Below, piece by piece: positions 12,823 through 24,903 of a stretch of 64,000 nt of DNA. The notes beneath the pieces are model-generated. The model was not told the DNA's origin, ran no database searches, and was given only the letters and a program-made list of their open reading frames with translations. The DNA lies in contig NW_001799624.1 in NCBI RefSeq assembly GCF_000165425.1, positions 1 to 64,000 on the forward strand, in the 5' to 3' direction. A program made the position numbers and the translations under genes. The stretch's first letter is position 1. Every line of letters starts with the position of its first letter. The DNA comes from Paramecium tetraurelia (lineage: Eukaryota; Ciliophora; Oligohymenophorea; Peniculida; Parameciidae).

Positions 12823-13215
12823 TCATTAATTCCACCTCCTGATTACTTCTGTATTTAAAGTAGCTGCAAAATGTATCTAATCATTAGCACTAAGAGTAAA
12901 TTCGGCAGCTTGAAGTCCTTATGCTATTGCCATCAAAAATTAGGCGGCATGTCTATATTAATTCCAAGTGTTGGCTTATTGTGCAGCGGCGCATTAAAAA
13001 GAAGCATCTTTAATGAAATAGCCATCACATTTGCTTAAATGATGTCTACAAAATATGTCTCCGTATTAACTGATGTATGACATCTCTGAGCATGGCTTAT
13101 GATGCCATTCTCTTAATTCTGGAGATTTACATTTGCAATCTGGTGGGCAACTGCACTTTAATGGTATAACTTAGCCCTTATTAACTCCTCCTTTAGGTAA
13201 TTATGCAACTTGCAT
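12823..13215 (-). CDS. Small Cys-rich protein of unknown function
   Basis: 130 residues in one exon (ATG 13215, TGA 12823-12825). The N-terminal half carries clustered Cys/His: 'KCSCPPDCKCKS', 'EWHHKPCSEM', 'FCRHHLSKC', followed by an Ala-rich helical half containing 'AAAQQANTW'. The Cys/His spacing suggests a zinc-binding module, but I recognise no named family. No signal peptide, so it is probably intracellular. GC content is higher than the surrounding spacer, which supports coding. Confidence 0.6.
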
Positions 13216-13757
13216 GCTCATATAATTTTTAATATTAACCTTGAAGAAGGAACTTCTCCCTTTTACAATTAAAAAAAATATTCTATTACATATAATTCTT
13301 TAAAATTAATATGATCCGAACTCTAGAACTAAATTGAAATTGATAATAAGAGTAGGATTTTTGAGATAAATCTTAAATATAAAATAACAATTACCTAAAA
13401 TATCGGTGGTGTCTACTTATCAAAACTCCAAAGTCTAAAACATAGCAGCATATTTTAATTATGCTAAGTCCTTTATAAATGAAGTTCAACCTTTTGATTT
13501 CTATCAAGGTATCAGTTTTTTGATTCACAGAATGCCTCTTTATTTGCTAATCTAAAAGCTAAAATAAGATGAGAAGATAATGAAATATTTATTCTATTAG
13601 ATATTTTTAAAAAAGTGTAAAATAACAATAACATAATATAAATTAGCAGTTTAAATGATGTTTAAATTGCTAAGCTATGTTTAACTTATTTTTGATACTT
13701 TGTTAAATGTTAACAATTACTAAAATTATTTAACCAATAATTATTATTTAAATAAAT
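13216..13757. other. Spacer between divergent genes
   Basis: About 540 bp, A+T-rich, between divergent starts at 13215 (-) and 13758 (+). It should contain both promoters. No RNA gene or repeat seen. Confidence 0.5.
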
Positions 13758-14570
13758 ATGATTGATGACTAATAATATATTTGTTAAGAACACAACATAG
13801 AGGCAACATTGATTTGCTGTATCTCTTAATGGCATTGCGAGCCTTTATGTGTTGAGTGCATACCAAATCACACTATGCAACACAATAAGAATAAAACTTA
13901 ATCATCAATCAAAAAATATTAAGATGTGTCATTAGAATGTCAATAAAAATTCAAATAATTCAACAATGAAATAGAGACTTTCAAAGAATAAATTGTTTAA
14001 GTTTATATCATTATTATTTATTAGGAAATAAATAAGCCATATGAAGATGAAAATTTAATGAATCTTAAGTTATGGAAGGAATAATACCTTTCATTTTTTG
14101 AAGCATACTTTAATAATCTAATAGCGAATTACGATTAGAAATTAAAACAATTTAGGCAGAATCAAACTGACTAATTCTAAAAAGTTATTCAAAATATAGA
14201 TAAGTTATCAAATCAATATTAGACACTAAAGAATGAAATCAATATTTACACTTTATCTAAATAAAAAGAGTTAGATTAGTTGAAGGATAATTTTTAACAA
14301 ATATAATAATTCAAGATCAAATAAAGTTACTCATTAAATCTCTTTGAATAATAGCAAATTAAAAATAAGATAAATGATCTTGTTTTAATCGATGATAATG
14401 ACCAAAGAGATTAAATTTAATAAAAGTAAGTCAAGAAGGAGTTTATACCATAAAAAAGCACTGTTTGTCCCTAATGTGGCACATAAATGACTTATGTTAG
14501 CGATTTTAAGAAACACTTGGAATGTCCCAAATGCACTAAGATTAAGAGGCCAAACACTTTAAAAAAATGA
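13758..14570 (+). CDS. Zinc-binding/coiled-coil protein, B-box-like
   Basis: 260-270 residues, ATG 13758, TGA 14568-14570. The start 'CQEHNIEATLICC' followed by Cys and His pairs ('CEPLCVECIPNH') resembles a B-box zinc finger. A long Gln/Lys/Asn coiled coil follows. Near the C-terminus a second Cys set, 'CPQCGTQ' and 'HLECPKC', looks like a zinc ribbon or C2HC finger. A 30-nt GT...AG segment (13995-14024) may be an intron, but its length is a multiple of three and it has no TGA, so it could be coding. The layout (B-box then coiled coil) matches the gene at 15548-17056 in style. Function unknown; B-box proteins often act in ubiquitin ligases or as scaffolds. Confidence 0.65.
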
Positions 14571-14647
14571 TTGAATACAACTAATATATATATTTAAAAC
14601 TATTGAGGGATGCCGCAATTAAAATATAAATTCTTAAAAATCAGTCT

Positions 14648-15094
14648 ATGGATTCATAAACATAGTAAATGGAAAAAGAGAACTAAAACCGCTTTTAGAA
14701 TTAGACAATTTAAATTGAAAAACAAGAAAGGAAAAACTGATCTCCCTTAGGAGGCTCTTCAGAATAAAATTGTAATTAACATTAATATTAACTCACCTCT
14801 AAATCTATCTACTATATAGAATTTAAAATATTCAAATCTAATTTTCAAGCAAGATACGAAACAAATAATTTTACCAAACTCAGACAATAAAACCTTCTCA
14901 AGCCCTAAACCTTTTACAATTACTTTAAATTTTAAGCGCTAACTCTAAAGCTAATTTTATAGCAAGTATTTTACTATCATAATTCAATGATTAAATTATA
15001 ACTAATTCACTATGCTGAAAATTTATATTCTCTGAGTGAATTTAATTAAAGATGCCTTCGTTAAACAATCGCAAAAGAAATTAAATTAAGCTGA
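14648..15094 (+). CDS. Candidate gene interrupted by one in-frame TGA
   Basis: From ATG 14648 to TGA 15092-15094 the frame is open except for a TGA at 14738-14740 (codon 31). Both sides look coding: before it a Gln-rich start with several TAA/TAG codons, after it 'QLIHYAENLYSLSEFNQR'. No GT...AG segment of ordinary intron length removes the TGA. A second plus-strand frame (ATG near 14607, about 130 codons) overlaps and looks less convincing. Options are a pseudogene, a sequence error, read-through, or a misassigned start with an unseen exon. I cannot name a family. Confidence 0.35.
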
Positions 15095-15547
15095 ATAACA
15101 CATTTTTATTTTAATAAATAGCAATTAACTATGAGTTCGAGTAGAGTTCTCTAATTTCTTAGTATCTTAACAATCTTTTTTAATCTCTTTTAGTAAAATA
15201 ATCATATTCAATTCAAATAAATGATGTTATTTATTCAATATTATTATTTTATTTGTTGAATTTTATGATTACCGAATTAGTATTTATCTTAAATAATTCA
15301 AATCATATTCCGAGTTTAAATTGTTTTGAAGAAATTTAAGAAATTTCAATTGGATGAACTCTTACTAGTTTTTATTATAAATAATTATACTCTTTATAAA
15401 TAGTATTAATTTATTTTAGTACGTTTGTTTCTGAAACTCAAATTTGTTTCATTTATATGATAAGAGATTTAAGAAAATTATAATTTGATTATAGAAGATT
15501 TAATAACTTATACAATATTCTCAATTTTTTGTGACCGCTAGAGACCT
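15095..15547. other. Spacer, nothing recognised
   Basis: About 450 bp of A+T-rich DNA between convergent frames. Only short TGA-free stretches are seen. Confidence 0.45.
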
Positions 15548-17056
15548 TCATTTATTTTGCCTAAAATATTACTATTATGATAGGTTTGGTTACATTTGGT
15601 GTTCATAATATCTAACATTTGATAATGATAATTGTTATTAGTTATATGAGTTATATTAGTTTTATTAGTTTTATTAATTTAATACTTACTCCTGAATTGG
15701 CTAATTTAATTCTACATTTTATTATTACAATTTCGGTTTTGATTACAAACTAATATTGTTAACCCCTGAAACGCTTTTAAATTATTATGACACTGCTTTT
15801 AAAATTTATTCTGTGTTATTCTATATCACTTTAAGTTAATTTTCTGGAGACTGTTTTTTTATCAGTTAGTCTTTTTCATTAATCGCCAATTCTAGTTCTT
15901 TTATAGTTTTCTTTAGTTTAAAAATCTCATCCTATTTCTCTTATAACTTCTAGCATTCTTCTGAAAATTATACTGCATTATCTTTCCTACAACTTTTGAG
16001 CTTTTCTTCAAAATTTTGGTATTGCTGATTCAGTTTCAACTAAAATTCTTCTTCTTTAGTGGAAATTATTTAGAATAACAAATCACCAAAGACATATTTA
16101 GTATCTTGTTAAGACAAATCTTTTTCAAAATCTTAAAAAAATACTTTTATAATTTTTATCACCTCTTCATATTTAAAATATGATTCTTTCTGTAATTTTT
16201 TTAGATCATTTATCAAATCATTTATTACTTTTTAAGCCTTTAATTTAATTTCTTGTTTTTCATTTGAAATCAAATCTAATTTCGCTTTTTATTCTTTTTT
16301 CAACTTATCATACTCCTATAAAAAATCTTTTTAAAAATGCTCAGCATGAGAAGTTTTGCTACATCTTTCACAATGATATTCTAAATCATTTAACTCTAAA
16401 CATGTAATATTGGTGCATATTGAAGATTTCTATTTACAATGTTCATTACAGTATCCGAAAGGAGATTTTTTCTAAAAGAAAGATTCAATTTTAAATGATT
16501 GTTCCTCGATTTTTATAATGTTTTCATTAATGGTTGATGGCTTTAAATAATCTATTTTTTATTTGAGATCCGAAATTAAATCATCAATTGTTTATGTAAT
16601 TTATTATTTGGCCTACTCATGGACTTTTTTATCAACAGAAAATTTAGCAAAATATATGTAGGTATCAAGCGAGGGATTAGAATCTTGCATTAACTTTTCT
16701 GCATTTGTTTTATTCCTCGATATTTTTCTACTTTATTGATCAACAAATTCAATCAAATTTTTTTATAAATCAGAAAAAATTTTGAAAATTTTTGATTATA
16801 TTTCTGTAATATCTTACTCTATTTTTTTTTTCAAATCTGAATTATCTGCGATATCCTGTTCCAAATTACTTTTGTATTAATTATAGTTATTAAAGGCCCT
16901 CTCCTTTAATTTAATATAATTTACACCTCGATGTTAACATAAACATTTTTAACAAAGTAACTTGTTATTCTGTAGTTCAATACATTACAATTCTTGACAA
17001 ACATACATTAATTACTCACTATCATGGCCGGCAATCTAGCACAAATCACTCATCAT
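15548..17056 (-). CDS. Double zinc-finger (B-box-like) coiled-coil protein
   Basis: 502 residues in a single exon, ATG 17056 (a second ATG follows directly), TGA 15548-15550. Two Cys/His clusters are visible. The first is at residues 6-45 ('CQIAGHDSEQLMYVC' ... 'CLKCLCQHRG'); the second at about 225-265 ('GYCNEHCKQK' ... 'CERCSKTSHAEH'), each followed by coiled-coil sequence rich in Lys, Glu and Gln. The tail is Asn/Gln/Tyr-rich. The pattern C..H...C..C...C..C..H fits B-box-type zinc binding and recurs in large ciliate families with no known role. Probably a cytoplasmic scaffold or ubiquitin-pathway protein; this is inference from the fold only. Confidence 0.75.
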
Positions 17057-17677
17057 AGAATGATAGTATTCAAAAAAAATTAATTATATTTAATGCAGAA
17101 TTTTTCAAACTAAAATTTATGAATTTCAACTCCCATTCGTTTTATATATATTTATTAAGCAGCTTAACCAAAAACAAAAAGAAATATAAGATCAATAATA
17201 TTTAACATTACAATTAGAAAATTAGCCCTCATTTTACATTGCAATTAGCATTAATAACAGTTGCTTAATAATAAAAAATTTTATTCTATATTAATAATTC
17301 AAAGACTTACATATTGTAATCATTTAAAACCTATATCTTTTTGTATCAACAAGTTAATTTTAATAGTTTAATTAATCTAATTCATGTTAAATTCTGGTTT
17401 TTGCATAGATTTTTATAAATATTATATTATAAAAATGAAGACTTAAGATTAAGTATCAACCTAAAATAAAGAGAAAGCAATAAATAGGAAGAAGATCTTT
17501 AATAAGAAGGAAATTTAATAGTATACAATGATTATAATTTTAAAGTTTTGAATACTTTAAAACAACTCAAAAACTATGACTATACTCTACTTTTTGGAAA
17601 ATTACTGAGATTCTGAAATGAAAGCTTTCTTAAAAAGATTTACAATCAATTTTAATATAATAATTTTATATGAATAA
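17057..17677. other. Spacer with a doubtful short ORF
   Basis: About 620 bp. A plus-strand stretch around 17434-17610 is TGA-free in two frames and contains 'VYNDYNFKVLNTLKQLKNYD' in one, but I could not find a start or splice model that makes a credible protein. Confidence 0.4.
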
Positions 17678-19618
17678 TCATATCACCATTTTTTCACTTA
17701 AATAATTTATAAACATGGATAAGTATTTCTCTTGGGTTTATAATAATAAATTATTCGTCTTAAAAACATAACAATCCGGATCTTATAATCTTTATACCAT
17801 TAATTTGAGCAATTGCTAATTATGGCGATTGGCAGCACAAATCTTTTCGATCATTCTTCCATCAAAGAAGAATTAAGCCAATTCTTCAGATATATCCAAA
17901 TTTTCAAATATTTAATTCTCCAAAGTATAACAAATAAATTGACTGGCAATCAAAGAATGGGTAGATGCTTAAATATAATTAATTTTAATACCTCCGATAG
18001 ATTTAAAATTTTAAAAAAGACACTCCAAAACTCGAATTTCAGCTATGTATTAATGTACTTCAAATTAGGGTATATATAGATATGCTTCAAAGTATTTTAC
18101 AATTTGTCTGATAGATTTATTATACTATTAATTTTTATAATGAAATAGCGATTGTTTTTTGTATAATTTGGAGTATTTAAATTACAATTTATCTTCTAAT
18201 AAACTTTAATCAAACTATTGAATAGTGACAATTTTCTCTCTTTTAAAGGATTTTATCAATAATTTCACTTTAACATCATGAGGGAGTTTGATTTCAAAAG
18301 GTGGAAAATCTTAATTTAATATAGGCATTAAGGAATAATAATTATTAAAATCAAGTGGGTTATATTCTGTTATAGATTTTAGAATTAAAGCCTAGATTTA
18401 CTCTAAAATGAATTTGGATAAACAGTTTTCAATGAAGAAAGTTAGATTGTCCAAACAATTTGTAAATAACTCCTATATTTAATCAAGAAACAATTTGATA
18501 TCAGAGTGACTTAATATTAAAGACAAAGCTAATTATACGTTTTGATTATATTAATCTATCTTAAAAGGCATTGAAATAGGTGATTTTTATATGATATCGA
18601 CAAATTCTTATATGCTTTTTACTTAATCTATTACAGTTCTTGTTTAATCTTGTAAGGTCTTATAAAATTTATTAATCAGATTTATAAGAACTTTAGTAGC
18701 ATCCTTATTTCCATTTGCAAATTTGCAAATCAATTAAGCGATAATGCTTATGATATTGATTTCAGAGATTGCAGAGACTTCCAATTATCTAATCAATAGA
18801 TCTATATCTGAAATTTGAGAATTTTTCAGGAAAATACTGATCAATTTATCAACTAAGGGATCAGCTCCATTGACTATTCTTTGCAATTACAATAGCAGTT
18901 CTCTATTATTTGTAGAGATACCATTTTGGAGATAAATAACGATTATTCTGGTACTACTGGGTCCATCCAAAATTTCCTTCTCAATAAAGGATCTCGTTAC
19001 TGTCTTATTTTGTCTTTAGACAATCTATTATTCTTGTGATTCATCAGAATCAGTGACAGGTGACAATTCATCTTTACTTTATAAAATAATATATCTATAG
19101 TCTTCAATTTTTTCACTAGAATAGCCAACTGGGAATTCAGTTAAAGTCTTTTGAAGTTTATCGTGAATATAAAATAGATGTTCAATGTTATGCTCTTCTT
19201 GGAGCATGTAGAATTCAATTAATCTCTAAGCATTGAGAATCGCAATAGGTTCAATGGAATTAGACAAAGTCTATTCTAACTCTTAGAGATTAATCATAGA
19301 ATTCAATCTTTCTGGGGTTATTTCTTTATGTAAAATGTACTCTGTTAAGTATTCAAGAGTGTATGCTGAAAATAACAATTTATAGTATTCAGATTATTGG
19401 ACTCCTTTGAAATAGTGTTAGACAAGTTCGAATTGTAGATTCTTTTTAGAGAAATCGCTTAGAATAGGTGTATACATTTCATTAATTTGGTATACTACTT
19501 ATAAGAGTCTTTTGAATTTCTTTCCTTAAAATTTTGAATCCTCTAAACACACAGATTGCAAATGATCTAGATAGGTTTGGAAGAGCGCTCTTTGATTCGG
19601 TAGATCTAGAGCTTTCAT
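17678..19618 (-). CDS. Large helical orphan protein
   Basis: 646 residues in one uninterrupted frame with many TAA/TAG codons, ATG 19618, TGA 17678-17680. It is mostly predicted alpha helix with Leu/Ile-rich segments and few Gly or Pro. A central acidic/Gln stretch ('SPVTDSDESQEQQ') separates two helical halves. There are no Cys clusters, no signal peptide, no clear membrane segment and no nucleotide-binding motif. The all-helical form recalls armadillo/HEAT, cullin-like or vesicle-tether subunits, but no motif allows a choice. Shadow ORFs on the plus strand inside it are shorter and lack TAA/TAG codons. Confidence 0.75.
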
Positions 19619-19681
19619 CTATTTAAGAAGAGTGAATTACGTATTCCTTGATGAGGGAAGGTTTTACACAAAATTCAAGCC

Positions 19682-19963
19682 ATGTATATCGCTCCATTAA
19701 TAATAATTATTGATTTAATGAATATTATATACAGAGGTGAAAATTTTAATCCAAAAAGAAAATATAGTATAATCTCGACGTTAGATATATTGCCTTACAG
19801 TATTTTGATATTGAATTCATGGTTCAATCTGAGATATTATATTAGACTCTTATACATTATAAATTACTTAATATTTGTTATGAAGATTTATAAAATTGAT
19901 AGACAGGTTCAAAAATATGTACCGAAATATCAAATATTTCATTATCAAATGTTAAGAAAATGA
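19682..19963 (+). CDS. Hydrophobic ORF, possible ion-channel fragment
   Basis: 93 residues, ATG 19682, followed by TGA. It has two hydrophobic stretches around a short basic segment ('MKIYKIDRQVQKYVP'), in a pattern recalling the S2-S4 part of ciliate voltage-gated K+ channels. Downstream DNA to about 20050 has further hydrophobic codons out of frame. It may be a relic of a longer channel gene or a chance ORF in A+T-rich DNA. It contains no TAA/TAG codon, which weakens the case. Confidence 0.25.
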   Translation: MYIAPLIIIIDLMNIIYRGENFNPKRKYSIISTLDILPYSILILNSWFNLRYYIRLLYIINYLIFVMKIYKIDRQVQKYVPKYQIFHYQMLRK

Positions 19964-20421
19964 AGAATGGCAGAATATAAATTATTTTAACTCATAAAAA
20001 TTTTCATATTTTTTATATTTTCCTTTCTTAAAACAAATGCAAGAATATTTTCTACTTTAAATAATCTAAAAATATTTTTATTATCAGAATATGTTATAAA
20101 TATTTATTTAATTAGTTTGATAGATATGAAATAGTTAGAATTATGATTTACTCTATATATTTTAGATTATGATGCTATAATATATATTAGATTTATTCAG
20201 AGTATCAACTATTAATATATTAAAAAAGCCAAAAATAGATTTATATTCAAGGTTAATTTTAATAATTTAAAATAAAAACATAATTTGAAATTAGTGTGCT
20301 ATACCGAGGGGAATTAGTTTTAACAATTTGTATCATTTTTTGAACAATTTAATCTTCTTCACCTTTTATATCAATAATGTTAGCAGTTAGTTTGTTATAA
20401 ACTATATGAAGTTGTATGCAA

Positions 20422-20956
20422 TCAGAACAGCTTATTTTTCTTTTTATTTTTTAGGTAATTAAGCTGAGTAAACATCTTTTCTGAATTGCTATTCACTTGG
20501 GATTCATGATCCCCTATTTATTTATCATCCTATAATGATTCACTAATTCCCATGACCTCCTTGCTGAAAGTAAGAATAATGCATTTAATTTATTTATTGG
20601 GATTGTTCAAAGCTACATAAGATTGATTTTTCAAAATTATTTCATAATCATAGATATGCTAAGAAATTAACATATTTGAATTAGAAGTACGGTAAATGGC
20701 CTTTTAGGAATGACACTAGCTATGGGATTATTTAATCAATCCTTCTTTGAATTAATTTAAGTTTAGATTGATTATCTCTTAGTTTACAGCTTTTTAGAAA
20801 GAATTAAAATTGAAGAGTTGTATTTTATTCTTAACTCAATTCTTGCATAATATTTCCACCCTTTTTCACGAAAATAACGAATGACTAATCATTTAAATTT
20901 ATTAATTGCATATAATTTAATTAAATTGCTAAATAAAGTAATAATACAGCAGCCAT
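20422..20956 (-). pseudogene. Possible degraded or unresolved gene
   Basis: On the minus strand an ORF from ATG 20956 ('MAAVLLLYLAIQ', then 'QSFVIFVKKGGNIMQELSQE') runs about 100 codons. A second frame further down ('YDYEIILKNQSYVALNNPN' then 'SKEVMGISESLQDDKQ') ends at TGA 20422-20424. Both parts are rich in TAA/TAG codons and look coding. A 32-nt GT...AG segment lies between, but no combination of normal introns joins the two parts cleanly. Flanking spacers 19964-20421 and 20957-21319 hold nothing recognised. Confidence 0.35.
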
Positions 20957-21319
20957 TCGGTTTATAATATTAATTAATCATCTATGGAGGATTGTTTTTA
21001 GGACAAATTATTTGAGATATTGACCATTTATCTATCAAAAATAACTTTCAATAAAAATTGCTCAAACAACAAACAGTGTCTAATTAGTAGACCATTAATA
21101 ACTAATGAGCATTTATTTTATTTTTATCTTATACATTAGTAAATATAACATAGCGACTGATTTTGAATATAAGTAAATTCTAAATTAAGGTTTAGTATAG
21201 ACTATTGATATTGAATAGAGGCGATTTTACTTATTATGCCATAATGAGATAGCTTAAACTTATCCTAAATCGATTCTCATTCAGTTTATTATAATTTTGA
21301 TAATATAATATAATACTTT

Positions 21320-22175
21320 ATGAATAATAGGAATAAGGTATTGATTCATTGAAACTTTTTAAAGTTAAGAATAAAGGATATTTTAGGATAGAATGATATT
21401 CTTTTGGATGAAGCCAGCAATGAATAATTTCGGATTCAGTAAAGGTTTTTAAGAAATCATCAAAATATGTTTGAATAATTGACATCCACTCTTACAACTA
21501 GACCATTAACATTCGCAAAGTTTTCGTTTCAAAAGGGTGAAGTGGAATCAGACGAATAACTAAGACCCATTGTTAGTGGAATTTATCAGCATTAGAGACA
21601 GGGTTCTATGCTTACGAGCGAACTTTGGTCGAAAAAGCAATGTCGACAATATTTGAAGTAAACCAAGTATGCATATTGTTTATACACTCAGCATGTAGAC
21701 AGCCAAGGGTGTTCTGAAGAGATTTGCTCATTGGGAGTGGGATTAGAATTCTAATAAGGAAAGATTTAAGAATCTCACTGAAAAGCATAAATAAATTACT
21801 TATACTAATGAACGTGAATTGGTAACCAAATTGTAATTGGGTACTATTGAAGGTGAGAAGAGATTAAGATAGAAAATACTGAGAGATTGGAGAATACAAT
21901 AGAGTTACGACATTCAAGGAGAATTAGAGAAGTACAAAGATTCAGAGATTATTAAATCCAAAGGAATGAAGTCTCATAAATAGAGTTAATCATATGGATA
22001 ATTGCCATTGAGATTTTTGGTTAAAAATCATCAAATAAACCATATTATAACAGAGCTTTCAGAATTGCAGGAAGATACGAAGAAAGATAAGAAGAATTTT
22101 GATAGAGTGTTAAAATAAAAGAGAAATAACAATCGTTTATAAAAGATATCTTTTGATTAATTTTTGTAAGACTGA
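21320..22175 (+). CDS. Orphan helical protein
   Basis: 267 residues, ATG 21320, TGA 22173-22175, introns 21338-21364 (27 nt) and 21667-21691 (25 nt). The first exon is only 18 nt. The protein is basic and mostly helical, with Gln/Lys/Glu-rich segments such as 'QRFLRNHQNMFEQLTSTL' and 'RLRQKILRDWRIQQSYD'. No known domain, signal peptide or membrane segment. The 27-nt intron would bring in a TGA if retained. The start of the FKBP gene lies 91 bp downstream on the same strand. Function unknown. Confidence 0.7.
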
Positions 22176-22266
22176 TTATAGATAATAATAATTGTTTGGA
22201 CTTTGAATTTAGTTCATTTTTATAATAATATATAAACTCGACTAGAATGTTGTTCAATATTAAATA

Positions 22267-23274
22267 ATGAACTAATCAAGTTGGTTTTCCCTTGAGGAAG
22301 TAGAATTGCAACACTAAATTACTGCTGCCAATCCTCCAGTAATTAAGGAACGAAAATTGCCAGAAAAATTAGACATGGATTCACTCCTATCTTAGTACAA
22401 ATCGATTGAAATAAATCCAAATCTGATCAAATATGTGGTTGTTGAAAGTGAAACAACTGAGAATTCTAAACAGGTCAACTTTAAATCTAAAATTAAACTT
22501 AAATGCGAGGAACGAGACTTGCATGGAAGTCTAGCCAATAAGGGTACAAATAATATTCAGGCCACTAAAATATCCATGGCATCCAGCATTCCATATATCT
22601 AAGGTTTAAGATCTGCTTTTCTATCAATGAAGGAAGGAGATGTTGCTTGGTTCAAATTATCAAATGAATAGATGTACACAGAGTAAGAAATTGCAAGTGG
22701 AATCCCAGTCCAATCTTTCCAAAAATATTTCAAAATCGAAATATTAGAAGTCACTCAGCCAGAAATCCCTCTTGACTTAACAAGTCTAGACAAGTATTTA
22801 CTTCATTTATATTAAAGTCGACTCAAGCAGATGGAATTGTTTAAAATTGAAGGAAATTAATTCTACGAAAAGCAGTAGTATCAAAGTGCATTACTGAGAT
22901 ACTAAAGAGGACTAAACTTTCTAGAAAAATGGCCTAAAAAGTTTGAAAGCAATCCTGTAGCTATTGAAGCCAAAAGGAATTCTTTGTTGGTGCTATCAAG
23001 TAATAAGGCATAATGCTTGATCAAGCTATAAGACTATAAATAAGCAATCTCAGTACTCGAGCCTTTAATCGGTTAGATGAGAAACAAGGTATTTATTTGA
23101 GCATCATTAATATCTTAGTAATATGAGGTCAAGAATTACTACAGGTTAATCAGTTGTTTCTATGAGACAGATGAATAAGTTAAAGCAGATTTCTATTACA
23201 GACAGGTTATTCATATGTGTTAGCTTTCACAAGAAGAAAAGCAGCTGTTTCATTCTATCAAATTCAAAAAGTGA
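22267..23274 (+). CDS. FKBP-like protein with TPR repeats
   Basis: 325 residues, ATG 22267, TGA 23272-23274, one intron 23089-23118 (30 nt, with an in-frame TGA if retained). The first half resembles an FKBP-type peptidyl-prolyl isomerase domain ('YIQGLRSAFLSMKEGDVAWF', the 'PG...L..M..GE.a.f' block), diverged. The second half has tetratricopeptide-repeat sequence ('IEGNQFYEKQQYQSALLRYQ' and later repeats). This is the layout of FKBP51/52, AIP and FKBP8-type cochaperones, which bind Hsp90 through the TPR clamp. Catalytic residues of the isomerase site are not clearly kept, so activity is doubtful. The C-terminus lacks an obvious membrane anchor. Confidence 0.75.
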
Positions 23275-23825
23275 TTTATTTATAAGTTATTTTTTATTAT
23301 ATAGATATCAATTTAAAACGTATTGAAATCTTGTTTTTGATGATTGCAACTTAATATCTTATATAGTATATTAAATATATAGTCTTCAAGAGTTTGTAGA
23401 ATGATAAAAGGTGTATGGTAAATTGATTAAAATGAAATATGGTGGAATAAATAATGTAAACTGAGAAGAATTTTAATCATCTTAATTACCAATCAATCAA
23501 AGAAGAACGTCAAGGAAAATTATTCTTAAAATAAAAAAGAAAAGTCTTGGATCAAAATAATCGGATGAAATATTTTGATTCATAATTTTGTTAGAATAAG
23601 ACTATCAAAATTTGAGACTAAAAGGAACTCAACTAATTCTTTGAATTATGAGATCTTCAAAAGAAGAAATCCAATACAACTTTGAATTATTATTTATTAA
23701 GTCTGAATAATTAATTAATATTACTCTCCCTCCATAGATTTTACTTCAATCTATTTGTCCTGTTATTTTAGAAATCCAAATTAATATAAAATTAAATGCA
23801 AAAATCAATTAATGATAACATATAA
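23275..23825. other. Spacer with doubtful short ORFs
   Basis: About 550 bp between convergent genes. Around 23460-23620 two plus-strand frames look weakly coding (one reads 'NHLNYQSIKEERQGKLF'), but neither has a good start. I leave it unannotated. Confidence 0.4.
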
Positions 23826-24834
23826 TCAGCTTATGAATATAACTATGAAGGTAATATCATCAACTACTGAATCATCTTCCTATTTTAATCATATAATTAT
23901 TTACTAAAGTCCACATTTTATAGGAGATTTGCATTAATTCATCACAGGCTCCCTCCAAATTGCCTTAAAGATAATGCCTGCCTACAATATCGACTACGCT
24001 TTGATTATCAATAAATTCCCAGACTCCATCACTTCCTAAAATAATGAATTTATCCTATGGAGTCAATTAATATTCAAATATCTCTAAAAGCAATAGAAAT
24101 TATAGAAATTACCAGGAACACTAGAAACACCAACTGATTGTGCAATCTAATCACCAAGACTACGACTCATGGCCAATCCTGGATAATTTCCATCTCTAAC
24201 CCAAACTCGAGCTGGTCCAATCGAATTACCTAATGGATTAATGAATGATACCTTGATCATCGTAGTAAGTGTCTACTCTACCACCATGCATATGTATTCT
24301 ATTCATTTCTTTTTCAATGCATGGTTTGTGATCGATTGATAGGGGGAATGGTTTGAATCTTTGATTGTTTCCAAGTCTTCCAACAATTGCTCTACTGTCT
24401 CCGACATTGGAACAGATTAGATGTCCACCGTCTTGGATTAAGATGACATTCATAGTGGTGCCACTGAATTGAGTGTCAAATGGTTGTTAATTAATTAGGT
24501 TAGCTAGGACAGAGATGGATTTAACTATGGCTTGTCTGGGATGTTATTTAAGTTGATGATCTCTTTTTAGTAGTTTAGTGAAATGATCTCTAACATATTA
24601 TGAAACAAAATGCCCATTTTATCCGTGACCATCACATACAGAGAAGAGATGCATGTCAGAGACGATGTTGGTTTCACAAATAAAAGTGTCTTAATTAGTT
24701 TTATTGGGATTGGATGCCAATTGGCCTTGTCTTGTTCTGCTGCTAAAAGATAGTTTGAATTGTAGGAAATCAGGATTGTAATGCAAGGATTAAGCAGATC
24801 GATATTTGAGATCGCTTTTAGGTTCTTATCGCAT
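23826..24834 (-). CDS. PP2C-type protein phosphatase
   Basis: 310 residues with ATG at 24834, TGA 23826-23828, introns 24230-24251 (22), 24084-24112 (29) and 23880-23904 (25 nt). PPM/PP2C motifs in order: 'KTNQDTF', 'SVCDGHGQNG' (DGH, metal), 'FSGTTMNVIL', 'CSNVGDSRAI' (GDSR), 'LAMSRSLGD', 'GSDGVWEF' (DG, metal) and 'DDSVVDDITFIV' (DN-type metal Asp as DD). These Mn/Mg-dependent Ser/Thr phosphatases reverse kinase signals. The frame is open upstream of the chosen ATG to about 24990, so an earlier start (24936) is possible, but it would overlap the divergent phosphodiesterase gene. Confidence 0.92.
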
Positions 24835-24903
24835 GTTGTGAGTACTCGAACTTTAAGCTCTGCGTACTTATTAATCAATGGTGGAATTGTTAAGCTGTAA
24901 ATT

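Noticed and set aside
17813-18079. Plus-strand ORF of 88 codons
   Set aside because: Lies inside and opposite to the continuous 646-residue minus-strand gene; it has no TAA/TAG codons and no domain.
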